Shown here piece after piece: positions 33,127-41,165 of a stretch of DNA of 64,000 nt. The position numbers were made by a program, and so were the translations under genes. The notes under the pieces are model-generated. The model was not told where the DNA came from and made no database searches. It saw only the letters and a program-made list of their open reading frames with translations. The number at the start of each line of letters is the position of its first letter. Position 1 is the first letter of the stretch. This DNA comes from Photobacterium swingsii. Its GTDB lineage: Bacteria; Pseudomonadota; Gammaproteobacteria; Enterobacterales; Vibrionaceae. The stretch covers positions 1,302,001 to 1,366,000 of the forward strand of contig NZ_AP024853.1 in the NCBI RefSeq assembly GCF_024346715.1, given 5' to 3'.

Positions 33127-35499
33127 ATGCCAATTCAACCTCTAGGCAGTGAAAAGCTGTATCGTGGTTCGGCACTCAACGGACTGGACGAGGAATGTAA
33201 ATCGACGAAAAATCTGACACCGCTGGATGAAATTGTGGGTCAAGAACGCGCCCAAAAAGCGGTCGAATTTGCGATGTCGATTAAAGAAAAAGGCTATAAC
33301 ATTTATGCGATAGGGCGTAATGGCTTAGGTAAGCGTACTATGGTACTGCGTTACCTGAATCGTCATGAGCCTAATGGCAATGCTGTGCCTTTGTATGATT
33401 GGTGCTATGTCGCTAATTTTGATGATACCCGTATTCCTAAGGTGCTGAAGTTGCCAGCAGGTACAGGTATTACCTTTAAAAAAGAAATAGAAAAGCTGAT
33501 GACGCGTCTGGTTAAAGCATTGCCGTTGGCATTCGATAACGAGATGTACTATTCACGCGCTGAAACGCTTAAATCGCAGCTTGCGAAGAAGCAAGAAAGT
33601 GCTCTGCTGACGTTGACAAGCAAAGCGCAAACCCAGAGTGTGAGCCTGAGCTTAACCCCGCAAGGCGAATACCAACTGGTTGCCTTGAATGGCGAAGAGC
33701 CACATACCGAGGAAAGCTTCGCTGCACTCAGTGAAGCTGAACAACAGCGGTTTGAGCAAGCGATTGACAGTTTAGAAGTTGAATTGCGTGGTATCGTGCG
33801 TAAGTTAACCGAGTGGGAAGAGACCTACTCCGATAAGCTGCAAAAGCTTGACGAAGAAATTGCATTAGAAGTGATTGCGCATGTGATCAAGGCGCTAAAA
33901 GATAAGTACAAACATTTATCAGAAGTAAAGCAGTACTTATCGGCGATGCAGGCTGACATGCTTGATAATTTGGATATTTTCTTGGGTGAAAGCGAAGAGC
34001 AGGTCGCACTGGCCTATGCCGCGCTTGAAAAGAAAATGCCGCGTCGCTACCAAGTTAATGTGCTGGTGAATCAAGACGATCACAAGTTTCCTGTCGTGGT
34101 AGAAGAAAGCCCGAGTTATCACAGTATTTTTGGCTATGTTGAAAATGCCACTTATAAAGGCACTGTATTTACTGACTTTTCGCTGATCCGTTCAGGGAGT
34201 CTACACCGTGCTAACGGTGGCGTCTTGATGATGGATGCGGTAAAAGTGCTTGAACGCCCTTATGTATGGGATGGCTTGAAACGTGCTCTACGCGCTAAAA
34301 CCTTAAACTTGAGTTCATTAGAGCGTGAAGTAACACTATCGGGGGCGATTTCACTTGATCCTGAGCCGATCCCACTCGATGTGAAAATTATTTTATTTGG
34401 TGACTACGAAACTTATCGTTTGCTGCAGCACTATGATCCAGAGTTTAGCGAACTGTTCCGTGTGACTGCTGATTTCGAAGATGAAATGTTGCGTACCGAT
34501 GAGTCGGAACAACAGTATGCCCGCTTTATTTCCAGCATAGTGAATGATAACAATATGCTGCACTGCGACCGTAAAGCGATTGCACGTATTATTGAATACA
34601 GCTCACGCCAAGCTGATGATCAGAATAAGCTATCACTCCATTCTGCGGATATCGCCAATTTGCTGCGTGAAACCAATTACGTTGCCAAATCATCGAATGC
34701 CACCATGATCCGTGCTAATCACGTAGAACAAGCACTGCAAAATCAAGAGATGCGCGTCAGTCGTTTGAAAGATCATGTGATGCAAAGCTTTGTGAATGGC
34801 ACCACTTTGATGAGCACTCAAGGTGATAAAGTCGGCCAAATCAATGCATTGTCAGTAATATCAACCTCAGACTATCAATTTGGTGCGCCAAACCGTATTA
34901 CGGCGACAACGGCGTATGGTGAAGGGCAAGTTTTTGATATTGAGCGTAGCGTTGAGCTTGGCGGAAATATTCACTCAAAAGGGGTGATGATCCTATCGGC
35001 TTATTTAGCTTCTGTGTTTGGTAAAACAGCGAAAATACCGCTTACGACTCACCTAACGTTCGAGCAATCTTACGGTGGTGTCGATGGTGATAGCGCCTCT
35101 ATGGCCGAGTTATGCGCCATAGTGTCGGCATTTTCCCTGCAGCCATTACGGCAAGATATTGCGATCACAGGTTCAATGAACCAATTTGGTGAAGCGCAGC
35201 CAATTGGTGGTGTGAACGAAAAAATCGAAGGATTTTATGATGTTTGTGTTATTCAAGGACGTGCTACTGGCCAAGGTGTGATCATCCCTCAATCAAATGC
35301 GCATAACTTGATGTTACGAAAAGACATAGTGGAAGCGGTTGAAAAAGGGGAATTTAATATTTGGGCTATTAGTCATGTTACCGAGGCATTAGAACTGTTA
35401 ACAGGCAAGCCAGCTGATGAGCAAGATGGTGAGAATGGGTATTCCAGCCACAGTCTGTTTGGCTTGGCACAAGCGAAACTGAATGCGCTGCGCCGCTAA
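33127..35499 (+). CDS. Lon-like ATP-dependent protease (AAA+ with Lon peptidase domain)
   Basis: A 790-residue protein. An AAA+ part has a Walker A-like GRNGLGKRTMVLRYL near residue 60 and a long coiled-coil insert (about 110-280). A second conserved block reads SLHRANGGVLMMDAVKVL. The C-terminal Lon peptidase domain has the Ser656/Lys699 dyad in GDSASMAEL and GGVNEKIEGF, 43 residues apart as in Lon. It lacks the N-terminal substrate domain of classic Lon and belongs to the group of Lon-related putative proteases. The start at 33127 is preferred, as AGAGG is 9 bases upstream; ATG 33121 is also possible. It stands alone. Its substrates are unknown. Confidence 0.9.
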   Translation: MPIQPLGSEKLYRGSALNGLDEECKSTKNLTPLDEIVGQERAQKAVEFAMSIKEKGYNIYAIGRNGLGKRTMVLRYLNRHEPNGNAVPLYDWCYVANFDDTRIPKVLKLPAGTGITFKKEIEKLMTRLVKALPLAFDNEMYYSRAETLKSQLAKKQESALLTLTSKAQTQSVSLSLTPQGEYQLVALNGEEPHTEESFAALSEAEQQRFEQAIDSLEVELRGIVRKLTEWEETYSDKLQKLDEEIALEVIAHVIKALKDKYKHLSEVKQYLSAMQADMLDNLDIFLGESEEQVALAYAALEKKMPRRYQVNVLVNQDDHKFPVVVEESPSYHSIFGYVENATYKGTVFTDFSLIRSGSLHRANGGVLMMDAVKVLERPYVWDGLKRALRAKTLNLSSLEREVTLSGAISLDPEPIPLDVKIILFGDYETYRLLQHYDPEFSELFRVTADFEDEMLRTDESEQQYARFISSIVNDNNMLHCDRKAIARIIEYSSRQADDQNKLSLHSADIANLLRETNYVAKSSNATMIRANHVEQALQNQEMRVSRLKDHVMQSFVNGTTLMSTQGDKVGQINALSVISTSDYQFGAPNRITATTAYGEGQVFDIERSVELGGNIHSKGVMILSAYLASVFGKTAKIPLTTHLTFEQSYGGVDGDSASMAELCAIVSAFSLQPLRQDIAITGSMNQFGEAQPIGGVNEKIEGFYDVCVIQGRATGQGVIIPQSNAHNLMLRKDIVEAVEKGEFNIWAISHVTEALELLTGKPADEQDGENGYSSHSLFGLAQAKLNALRR

Positions 35500-35577
35500 T
35501 GAAGTTTTAACTGAACAACCTTGATAATCTCATAGACTGCTTAGCGGCCTATTTTGAATGACTAAGCCGCAGAACTG

Positions 35578-35610
35578 AAAAATCCGAGTGTCTATCCACT
35601 CGGATTTTTT
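35578..35610. terminator. Bidirectional terminator between lon-like gene and nanA
   Basis: A 13-bp stem AAAAATCCGAGTG / CACTCGGATTTTT with a 6-base loop, T tracts on both strands. Confidence 0.92.
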
Positions 35611-35632
35611 CAACAATAAGTACATAAAGTGG

Positions 35633-36529
35633 TTATTGTTTGATGAAGCCTGCATCGCGCATACGAGTGATCACGGTTTCTTTTTGCTCTGATGTAAGGG
35701 GAGTAAGAGGTAAACGTGGATCGCCTGCATCAATATCGTGTAGCGCCATGGCTGCTTTACCTGCTGCAACGCCACCGAAATCAACTAATACGCGTATTAA
35801 AGCAATAACGTTATCCATGCCAGCAATAACGGCATTGTGCTTACCTGCATGGAAGTCAGTGATCATCTGGTTAAAATGCGGAGCTGCGTAGTTGTAGGTA
35901 CTACCAACCGCACCAATTGCCCCAACGGCCAATGCGCCTGGTAGGTGCTCATCTACCCCAAATGGGATATCAAACTTACCGTCACAGGCACGTAAACAAC
36001 GTTGATATTCATATAAATCGCCGCTGTTGAATTTTAATCCATATAAGTTTGGAATGCGGCCTTCTGCTTGAATCAGAAATTGCTCCATGTCTAAGTTCAC
36101 ACCTGACATGCCTGAATGGTAGTAGTAAAAGCCTTTCGATGGTGCGGTAGCAGCAACAGTCGCACAGTAGTCAACAAGATCAGCGACAGAGCCAGGTTTG
36201 AAGAAGCAAGGACCTATGGCCGAAGTTGCAAAAATATCGAGTGTTTCAGCGTGACGGGTTAATTCAAGTGTATCAACAATACTCAAAGCGCCTGTGTGTA
36301 CTGTGATTTTCAGTTGGCCGTTTGCGGCATTAACCCAGCGTTCGGCAATGGCTTTACGTTCGTCGACAGAGCAGTGGATGCCTTCGCCTGTAGTACCACA
36401 AATGTATACACCGTTAACGCCATCTTTAATCAAATGTGCCGCAATCTGATCGATCACTGAATAATTCACATTTCCTGCAGCATCGAATGGGGTATGAGGG
36501 GCTGCAATTAAGCCTGTTAGCTTTTCCAT
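35633..36529 (-). CDS. nanA: N-acetylneuraminate lyase (sialic acid aldolase)
   Basis: A 298-residue (beta/alpha)8 enzyme of the DHDPS/NAL family. It splits N-acetylneuraminate into pyruvate and N-acetylmannosamine in the cytoplasm, the first step of sialic acid use. Visible motifs are GTTGEG at 45-50, the catalytic Tyr137 in YYYHSGMSG and the Schiff-base Lys166 in LYGLKFNSG. The ATG at 36529 gives the family length; an upstream ATG at 36574 would run through an operator. Three copies of the 15-bp nan operator lie between this gene and the divergent RpiR regulator gene. NanE and NanK, 6 kb away, act on its product. Confidence 0.93.
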   Translation of the reverse strand: MEKLTGLIAAPHTPFDAAGNVNYSVIDQIAAHLIKDGVNGVYICGTTGEGIHCSVDERKAIAERWVNAANGQLKITVHTGALSIVDTLELTRHAETLDIFATSAIGPCFFKPGSVADLVDYCATVAATAPSKGFYYYHSGMSGVNLDMEQFLIQAEGRIPNLYGLKFNSGDLYEYQRCLRACDGKFDIPFGVDEHLPGALAVGAIGAVGSTYNYAAPHFNQMITDFHAGKHNAVIAGMDNVIALIRVLVDFGGVAAGKAAMALHDIDAGDPRLPLTPLTSEQKETVITRMRDAGFIKQ

Positions 36530-36551
36530 GGGATCTCTTCTCACTCGTTGG

Positions 36552-36566
36552 TGAAGCTTAGCTTCA
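36552..36566. promoter_or_regulatory. nan operator copy 1
   Basis: TGAAGCTTAGCTTCA, a perfect 7-1-7 palindrome, 23 bp upstream of the nanA start, where a bound repressor would block transcription. Fits TGRAGYNNNRCTYCA. Confidence 0.75.
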
Positions 36567-36601
36567 TAATTCATTTAAATATGGAGTTTGGGTTTATCTT
36601 A

Positions 36602-36616
36602 TGGAGTTCAGCTTCA
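36602..36616. promoter_or_regulatory. nan operator copy 2
   Basis: TGGAGTTCAGCTTCA, 50 bp from copy 1. A weak half copy (TGGAGTTTGGGTTTA) lies between them at 36582-36596. Confidence 0.75.
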
Positions 36617-36768
36617 TCGCGCAATGGTAAGGAGGAGACTTTTACGACCAAGCGTTAAAAGTGTGATGGCCTAAGCAGAATTGCAGTGTGCTTGCTAGAA
36701 ATGTTCTACGCTAGAAAGGTTTAGTATAAAGGTAACTGTAAGGTGTTTGACATTGAGATGCTTATTTA

Positions 36769-36783
36769 TGGAGTTCGACTTCA
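36769..36783. promoter_or_regulatory. nan operator copy 3
   Basis: TGGAGTTCGACTTCA, 65 bp upstream of the RpiR regulator start. It suggests autoregulation. Confidence 0.75.
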
Positions 36784-36847
36784 CAAATGACAGTAAGCAT
36801 GTGAGAATTAAGGATAAAACAATGATGATAAGATGTGAGGAAAATGG

Positions 36848-37720
36848 ATGGCAACGAAAGTGATAGCTGCTAAAGCGGGCAAAGTTCTCGATATGTTGGG
36901 TAGTTTGCATGAGAGCCTAACGCCATCAGCTAAGCGTATTTCTGATTTTGTTTTAGCGCAGCCTGCCGAAGTCACCAAATTTTCCATTGCAGAATTATCA
37001 CAAGCGGTAAACGCTGGTGAAGCGACCATTATTCGTTTCTGCCGTACTTTAGGCTTCAAAGGGTTTCAAGATTTTAAGATGGAGCTGGCGATTGAGCTTT
37101 CTAGCTTAAATCAAAATGAAAAATCAATTCTTGATACCGATGTCATGCCAGATGATGGTGCAGAACTCATTGGGCAAAAATTACATAACACCATAAATAA
37201 TGTACTGGGTGAAACACTGAACTTGTTGAATTTTGAGACGTTAGAAAGCGTGGCAAAACAAGTACAGTCAGCTAAAGGTATTTATTTTTTTGGGGTGGGA
37301 TCATCAGGTATTACGGCTGAAGATGCGAAAAATAAATTGATGCGAATTGGTTACAATGTTGATGCATTAACCAATAATCACTTTATGTATATGAAAGCGT
37401 CATTGCTGCAATCAGATGATATGGCGATTGCGATTAGCCATTCAGGAAACTCGGTTGAAACAACCAAAGCTTTGCAATTGGCGAAAGAGGCGGGTGCAAC
37501 TACAGTTGCGATCACGCACAATCCACGTTCAGCGATCACGGCTTTTGCTGATGCGGTACTCGTAAATGGAAACCGTCAGGGGAAGCTGCAAGGGGATTCA
37601 ATTGGGACCAAAATATCGCAGCTGTTTGTACTGGATTTAGTCTATGCCTTATTGGTGAAAGATGATGTAACAGGCACCCAAGCTAATAAAATGAAAACCA
37701 CTCAAGCTATTGAAAATTAA
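36848..37720 (+). CDS. nanR: RpiR-family regulator of sialic acid genes (NanR-like)
   Basis: A 290-residue regulator of the MurR/RpiR family. The N-terminal helix-turn-helix is near residues 35-65 (FSIAELSQAVNAGEATIIRF, CRTLGFKGFQDFK). The C-terminal SIS sugar-phosphate domain has GIYFFGVGSSGITAEDAKNK, AISHSGNSVETTKAL and AITHNPRSAI. In Vibrio vulnificus an RpiR-type NanR represses nan genes and is relieved by N-acetylmannosamine 6-phosphate; its position here, divergent from nanA, suggests the same role. This is unrelated to the GntR-type NanR of E. coli. The 15-bp palindromes in the locus are its likely operators. A GAGG ribosome site precedes the ATG. Confidence 0.88.
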   Translation: MATKVIAAKAGKVLDMLGSLHESLTPSAKRISDFVLAQPAEVTKFSIAELSQAVNAGEATIIRFCRTLGFKGFQDFKMELAIELSSLNQNEKSILDTDVMPDDGAELIGQKLHNTINNVLGETLNLLNFETLESVAKQVQSAKGIYFFGVGSSGITAEDAKNKLMRIGYNVDALTNNHFMYMKASLLQSDDMAIAISHSGNSVETTKALQLAKEAGATTVAITHNPRSAITAFADAVLVNGNRQGKLQGDSIGTKISQLFVLDLVYALLVKDDVTGTQANKMKTTQAIEN

Positions 37721-37747
37721 TTTACTTTTGCTTTTTTGCTAAATATC

Positions 37748-37774
37748 AGCGGCGTTACTATTTGTTACGCCGCT
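37748..37774 (+). terminator. Probable terminator after the RpiR regulator gene
   Basis: An 8-bp GC-rich stem AGCGGCGT / ACGCCGCT with an 11-base loop; the T run after it is weak. Confidence 0.65.
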
Positions 37775-37996
37775 AATCTTTCTATCACAGCATTGTTGCT
37801 TTTTTACACATACTCCCTCCCTCCATTCAAGTAACTCACCGCCTATTGCTGTAATAACGATTAGTGCTACCTGTCATCTGGTGTTTTCCTCCGTACTCTA
37901 TTGCAAATATTGTTTTGTTGAGTGATCTATCTCTAATTTACTTTGCTAAAAGACCTCGTGAATGTGGCTAAGATCGCTCTTTTGCTTTGTTTTGAT

Positions 37997-38011
37997 TGAA
38001 GCCTAACTCCA
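37997..38011. promoter_or_regulatory. nan operator copy 4
   Basis: TGAAGCCTAACTCCA, 96 bp upstream of the PTS gene start; paired with copy 5. Confidence 0.72.
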
Positions 38012-38025
38012 TTGAAATTACATTT

Positions 38026-38040
38026 TGGAGTGTTACTTCA
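38026..38040. promoter_or_regulatory. nan operator copy 5
   Basis: TGGAGTGTTACTTCA, starting 29 bp after copy 4, upstream of the PTS gene. Confidence 0.75.
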
Positions 38041-38106
38041 TTGTGGTTTGGGTTGATGGAGTTTTATGCTCTGCGAGTGAGCTAAAATGGTCAAAGGGAG
38101 AAGAGT

Positions 38107-39717
38107 ATGAACAGCATATTTTCATCATTACAAAAGATTGGGCGTGCATTTATGCTGCCCATTGCGGTGTTACCAATGGCCGGTATTTTACTTGGTATTG
38201 GTGGCGCTTTTACCAGTGGCCCTCTAATTGAAACTTATAACTTAACGTTTTTGGCATCAGGTACGCTGGCTAATCAATTTTTACAGATGTGTTTTAATGC
38301 CGGGCTGTTTGTGTTTGCTAACTTGCCTTTGTTGTTTGCAGTTGGGGTTGCTATTGGAATGGCAAACCTTAACAAAGAAACAGCGGCATTGGCGGCAGTA
38401 TTAGGCTTCTTACTCTTCCATACGGTTATTGGAACTTTGTTAGGCTTTCAAGGTATTACGCCTGATAGTGTAACCGTCGATGCGCTGCTAGCGGCTGGGA
38501 AGTCACCCGCGGAGGCGGCAGGGATAGCGTCGATGTACGCCCATGAATTGGGTATTTTCACGTTACAAACTGGGGTCTTCGGCGGTATCAGTTGTGGCCT
38601 ATTAGCTGCCTACATCACGAACACGTTTTCGAATAAACAGTTACCTGATTATTTGGCATTCTTTAGTGGTAACCGTCTCGTTCCTGTGATGACCATGCTG
38701 TATTTCATCCCGCTAGCTTTTATATTTCCTCTTATTTGGCCGACAATTTTTCAGGCTATTGTGCATGCGGGCGAGGCATTTTCTTCAATGGGGTACATAG
38801 GAAGTTTCCTGTATGGCTCAGTGATGCGTCTGCTGAATATTTTTGGTTTACATCATGCGATTTACCCTTTGTTTTGGTACACCGAACTAGGTGGGGTGCA
38901 GGAGGTTGGTGGGCAGCTTATTGCTGGCGGTCAGAAAATTTTCTTTGCTCAGTTAGCAGATCCGAGTGTTACGCATTTTAGCTCTGAAGCCACGCGAACG
39001 ATGACAGGAGGCTTCTTACCTATGATGTTTGGTTTACCTGCGGCGGCTTTTGCGATGTACCGCTGTGCAGAAGATAAGAATAAAAATAAGATCAAAGGCA
39101 TTTTATTTTCGGCAGCGTTAACATCGTTTTTAACAGGGATCACTGAGCCGATTGAATTTACTTTCTTATTTGTCGCACCTGCCTTATATGCGGTTCATGC
39201 AGTATTAGAAGGCCTATCTTACATGTTAATGCATATGTTGGATGTTGCGGTAGGGATCACCTTCTCTCGTGGTTTGATTGATTTTACTTTCTTTGGTTTA
39301 TTGCAAGGCACTGCGAAGACATCTTATCAATGGATCTTAATTTTAGGCCCAGTCTATTCGGTGGTGTACTACTTCCTGTTTAGTTTCTTGATTCGCCGTT
39401 TTAACTATTCAACCCCAGGGCGTAATGAAGCTGAGAATAAACTTTATACACGTAAAGATGTGAATGAGCAGAAAGAGTCAGGATTAACAGAAGCGATCGT
39501 TGAACAGCTTGGTGGCATTGAGAATATTGAAAATATTGATGCCTGTATTACGCGGTTACGGGTAACTGTCAAGGATGCCTCGCTGGTCGCGTCGGATGAA
39601 GTGTGGCGTTCGCTGCATGCTAAAGGTGTGATCCGTTCAGGTAATGGGGTTCAAATTATTTATGGCACCCAAGCTGAAATTTATAAGAATCAAATTATTG
39701 CGCATTATGGGATCTAA
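38107..39717 (+). CDS. PTS transporter EIICB, glucose/N-acetylglucosamine type
   Basis: A 536-residue phosphotransferase permease. The EIIC domain (about residues 1-430, ten hydrophobic segments) begins IFSSLQKIGRAFMLPIAVLP and has GFLTGITEPIEFTF-like SFLTGITEPIEFTFLF. The EIIB domain at the end carries the phosphorylated Cys480 in IDACITRLRV. No EIIA domain is present, so it would use a separate EIIA such as Crr. It would import and phosphorylate an amino sugar at the inner membrane. Two nan operators upstream place it in the sialic acid regulon; N-acetylmannosamine or N-acetylglucosamine are likely substrates, by inference. An AAGGGAG ribosome site precedes the ATG. Confidence 0.9.
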   Translation: MNSIFSSLQKIGRAFMLPIAVLPMAGILLGIGGAFTSGPLIETYNLTFLASGTLANQFLQMCFNAGLFVFANLPLLFAVGVAIGMANLNKETAALAAVLGFLLFHTVIGTLLGFQGITPDSVTVDALLAAGKSPAEAAGIASMYAHELGIFTLQTGVFGGISCGLLAAYITNTFSNKQLPDYLAFFSGNRLVPVMTMLYFIPLAFIFPLIWPTIFQAIVHAGEAFSSMGYIGSFLYGSVMRLLNIFGLHHAIYPLFWYTELGGVQEVGGQLIAGGQKIFFAQLADPSVTHFSSEATRTMTGGFLPMMFGLPAAAFAMYRCAEDKNKNKIKGILFSAALTSFLTGITEPIEFTFLFVAPALYAVHAVLEGLSYMLMHMLDVAVGITFSRGLIDFTFFGLLQGTAKTSYQWILILGPVYSVVYYFLFSFLIRRFNYSTPGRNEAENKLYTRKDVNEQKESGLTEAIVEQLGGIENIENIDACITRLRVTVKDASLVASDEVWRSLHAKGVIRSGNGVQIIYGTQAEIYKNQIIAHYGI

Positions 39718-39756
39718 ACACAGATTGTAGTGGTACTCACTCTCTTAAAGCTCGTT

Positions 39757-39780
39757 TGTCTCGTCCTAAAATACGTTGAC
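39757..39780 (+). repeat. Left terminal inverted repeat of the IS3-family element
   Basis: Matches the complement of the right end at 19 of 24 positions, with the terminal TGTC shared. Confidence 0.9.
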
Positions 39781-39784
39781 GATT

Positions 39785-40600
39785 TTAGTAAGCCAGTAAC
39801 GCAAGTTGCTGGCTTTTTTCATGCATTTTATTTGGCGTATCCATGCCAAGGCTAAGATGCGGCCTCATTTCGTTATACGTATATATAGACTCTTCAACAA
39901 GCGTTTTTAACTCGTTAAGACCTTTGCACTGAGTAAGCAAGAACTCTTGCTTGAGGATACCATTGACCCGCTCAGCTAACGCGTTTTGGTAACAGTCATA
40001 TCCATCCGTCATTGATGGTATTATGCCATGCTTTTTAAGCTTCTCTTGATAAAGGCTAGAGCAATACTGAAGTCCTCTATCTGAATGATGGATTGTCGCA
40101 TGACGATAACATCGAGTCTTTAGCGTCATATCTAAAGCCTTCACAACATCACTCGCTTTCATTTCATTACTGACTTCATACCCCATAATTTTACGACTGA
40201 AGGCATCGGTAACTAATGATAAGTAGTGAACGCCCTCGCTCGACTGAACATAAGTGATGTCGCTCACCAGAACCTCTTCTGGTTTTGACGGAACGACTTC
40301 TTTTAGCAAGTTCGGATGTTTTTTCATCCAGTGCCTGCTGTTCGTTGTTTTGGTGTAACTCCGTTTCGGCTTAACGAGTAAGCGTTCTTCTCTGAGGTAA
40401 TTAAACAAAGCATCACGACCAAGTTTTATTCCCTTGGCTATCAGCTTAGGTTTCAGTAAGAAATAGAGCTTACGAGTTCCTAGTCGAGGCATGAAGCGTC
40501 TTAGTTCCAGTACCATTCCTCTCACAGGAGCAAGCTCAGCCTGACGAGTTGCCTCACGCTTTTCTCTCTGATAGACACATTGACGAGATATATCGAGCAA
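39785..40600 (-). CDS. IS3-family transposase OrfB (DDE integrase)
   Basis: A 271-residue reading from a TTG at 40600, but in practice the frame is entered from OrfA. It holds the retroviral-type integrase core: Asp in VSDITYVQ, Asp in HHSDRGLQYCS, and Glu in NALAERVNGILKQEF, followed by YNEMRPHLSLGMDTP. Upstream of 40600 the frame stays open through RKVSLSKACSLLDISRQC, back into the end of OrfA, consistent with a minus-one frameshift product OrfAB. It acts in cut-and-circularise transposition of this element. Confidence 0.93.
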   Translation of the reverse strand: MLDISRQCVYQREKREATRQAELAPVRGMVLELRRFMPRLGTRKLYFLLKPKLIAKGIKLGRDALFNYLREERLLVKPKRSYTKTTNSRHWMKKHPNLLKEVVPSKPEEVLVSDITYVQSSEGVHYLSLVTDAFSRKIMGYEVSNEMKASDVVKALDMTLKTRCYRHATIHHSDRGLQYCSSLYQEKLKKHGIIPSMTDGYDCYQNALAERVNGILKQEFLLTQCKGLNELKTLVEESIYTYNEMRPHLSLGMDTPNKMHEKSQQLALLAY

Positions 40601-40620
40601 TGAGCAAGCTTTACTTAAGC

Positions 40621-41028
40621 TTACTTTCCTCTCTTTTTGAAGGCTTCTTGCTCCTTCGCTATATACTTTTTTCTTAGCGACATCCCATGCTCAGCGTCAA
40701 GAATATCGACAACTCTGTTGAGAAGAAGACATCTAAGGCGTTCATCTTCGAGCTCTTGTTCAAGTCGTTTTATTTTCTGGGCCGGCGTTTCATTCGCTCT
40801 TGGTGACTTTGGCATCGTGTTCTTCCTTGGACAGGTAGTCCAATCCAATTTTCCATGCTTTCTTAACCAAGTAAGAACGGTCGAACGACCTTGTATGCCG
40901 TAAATTGATTGGGCTTGTTTATAGGTCATGTCGCCTTTTTCGATGGCGTCTACAACCTGTAATTTAAAGCCTAGTGTGTAATCACGCTGAGTGCGCTTAA
41001 CGTAGTGTTTATTTGGAATGGTCATCAT
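40621..41028 (-). CDS. IS3-family transposase OrfA (DNA-binding)
   Basis: A 135-residue protein with a helix-turn-helix (YTLGFKLQVVDAIEKGDMTY, QAQSIYGIQGRSTVLTWLRK) and a leucine-rich coiled coil (KIKRLEQELEDERLRCLLLN) for dimer formation. It binds the terminal repeats and regulates transposition. The end of the gene has a C-AAA-AAG heptamer, where a minus-one shift would join it to OrfB. A GAGGA ribosome site lies just before the ATG. Confidence 0.92.
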   Translation of the reverse strand: MMTIPNKHYVKRTQRDYTLGFKLQVVDAIEKGDMTYKQAQSIYGIQGRSTVLTWLRKHGKLDWTTCPRKNTMPKSPRANETPAQKIKRLEQELEDERLRCLLLNRVVDILDAEHGMSLRKKYIAKEQEAFKKRGK

Positions 41029-41041
41029 TAGTCCTCAATGT

Positions 41042-41065
41042 GTAAACACATTTCAGGACGGGACA
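41042..41065 (-). repeat. Right terminal inverted repeat of the IS3-family element
   Basis: The outer end is ...GGGACA, followed by the GTT target duplication at 41066-41068. Confidence 0.9.
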
Positions 41066-41076
41066 GTTATCGACAT

Positions 41077-41108
41077 AAAAAAGGCGCTGAATGTTCAGCG
41101 CCTTTTTC
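41077..41108. terminator. Terminator of nagA, formerly shared with the PTS gene
   Basis: Stem GGCGCTGA / TCAGCGCC with loop ATGT, flanked by A6 and T5 tracts, so it can act on both strands. The IS element now separates it from the PTS gene. Confidence 0.9.
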
Positions 41109-41165
41109 TTTGGTGGCGTGTCTGATTCTCAAATGCGCCTCGTGTCTTTGAGGCGCAAACTCAAA

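Larger units (their letters stand above)
39757..41065 (-). mobile_element. Complete IS3-family insertion sequence, 1309 bp
   Basis: Two overlapping-frame transposase genes are bounded by 24-bp imperfect inverted repeats. The left is 39757-39780 (TGTCTCGTCCTAAAATACGT, then TGAC) and the right is 41042-41065, whose complement reads TGTCCCGTCCTGAAATGTGT, then TTAC. Both are flanked by GTT (39754-39756 and 41066-41068), a 3-bp target duplication as expected for IS3 elements. The element looks intact. It lies between two convergent genes and disrupts neither. Confidence 0.93.

Noticed and set aside
36582..36596. Ninth nan operator copy
   Set aside because: Only the left half fits; the right half (GTTTA) departs from RCTYCA.
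37960..37985. Possible CRP site upstream of the PTS gene
   Set aside because: TGTGG and TCGCT arms match the consensus too weakly to list.
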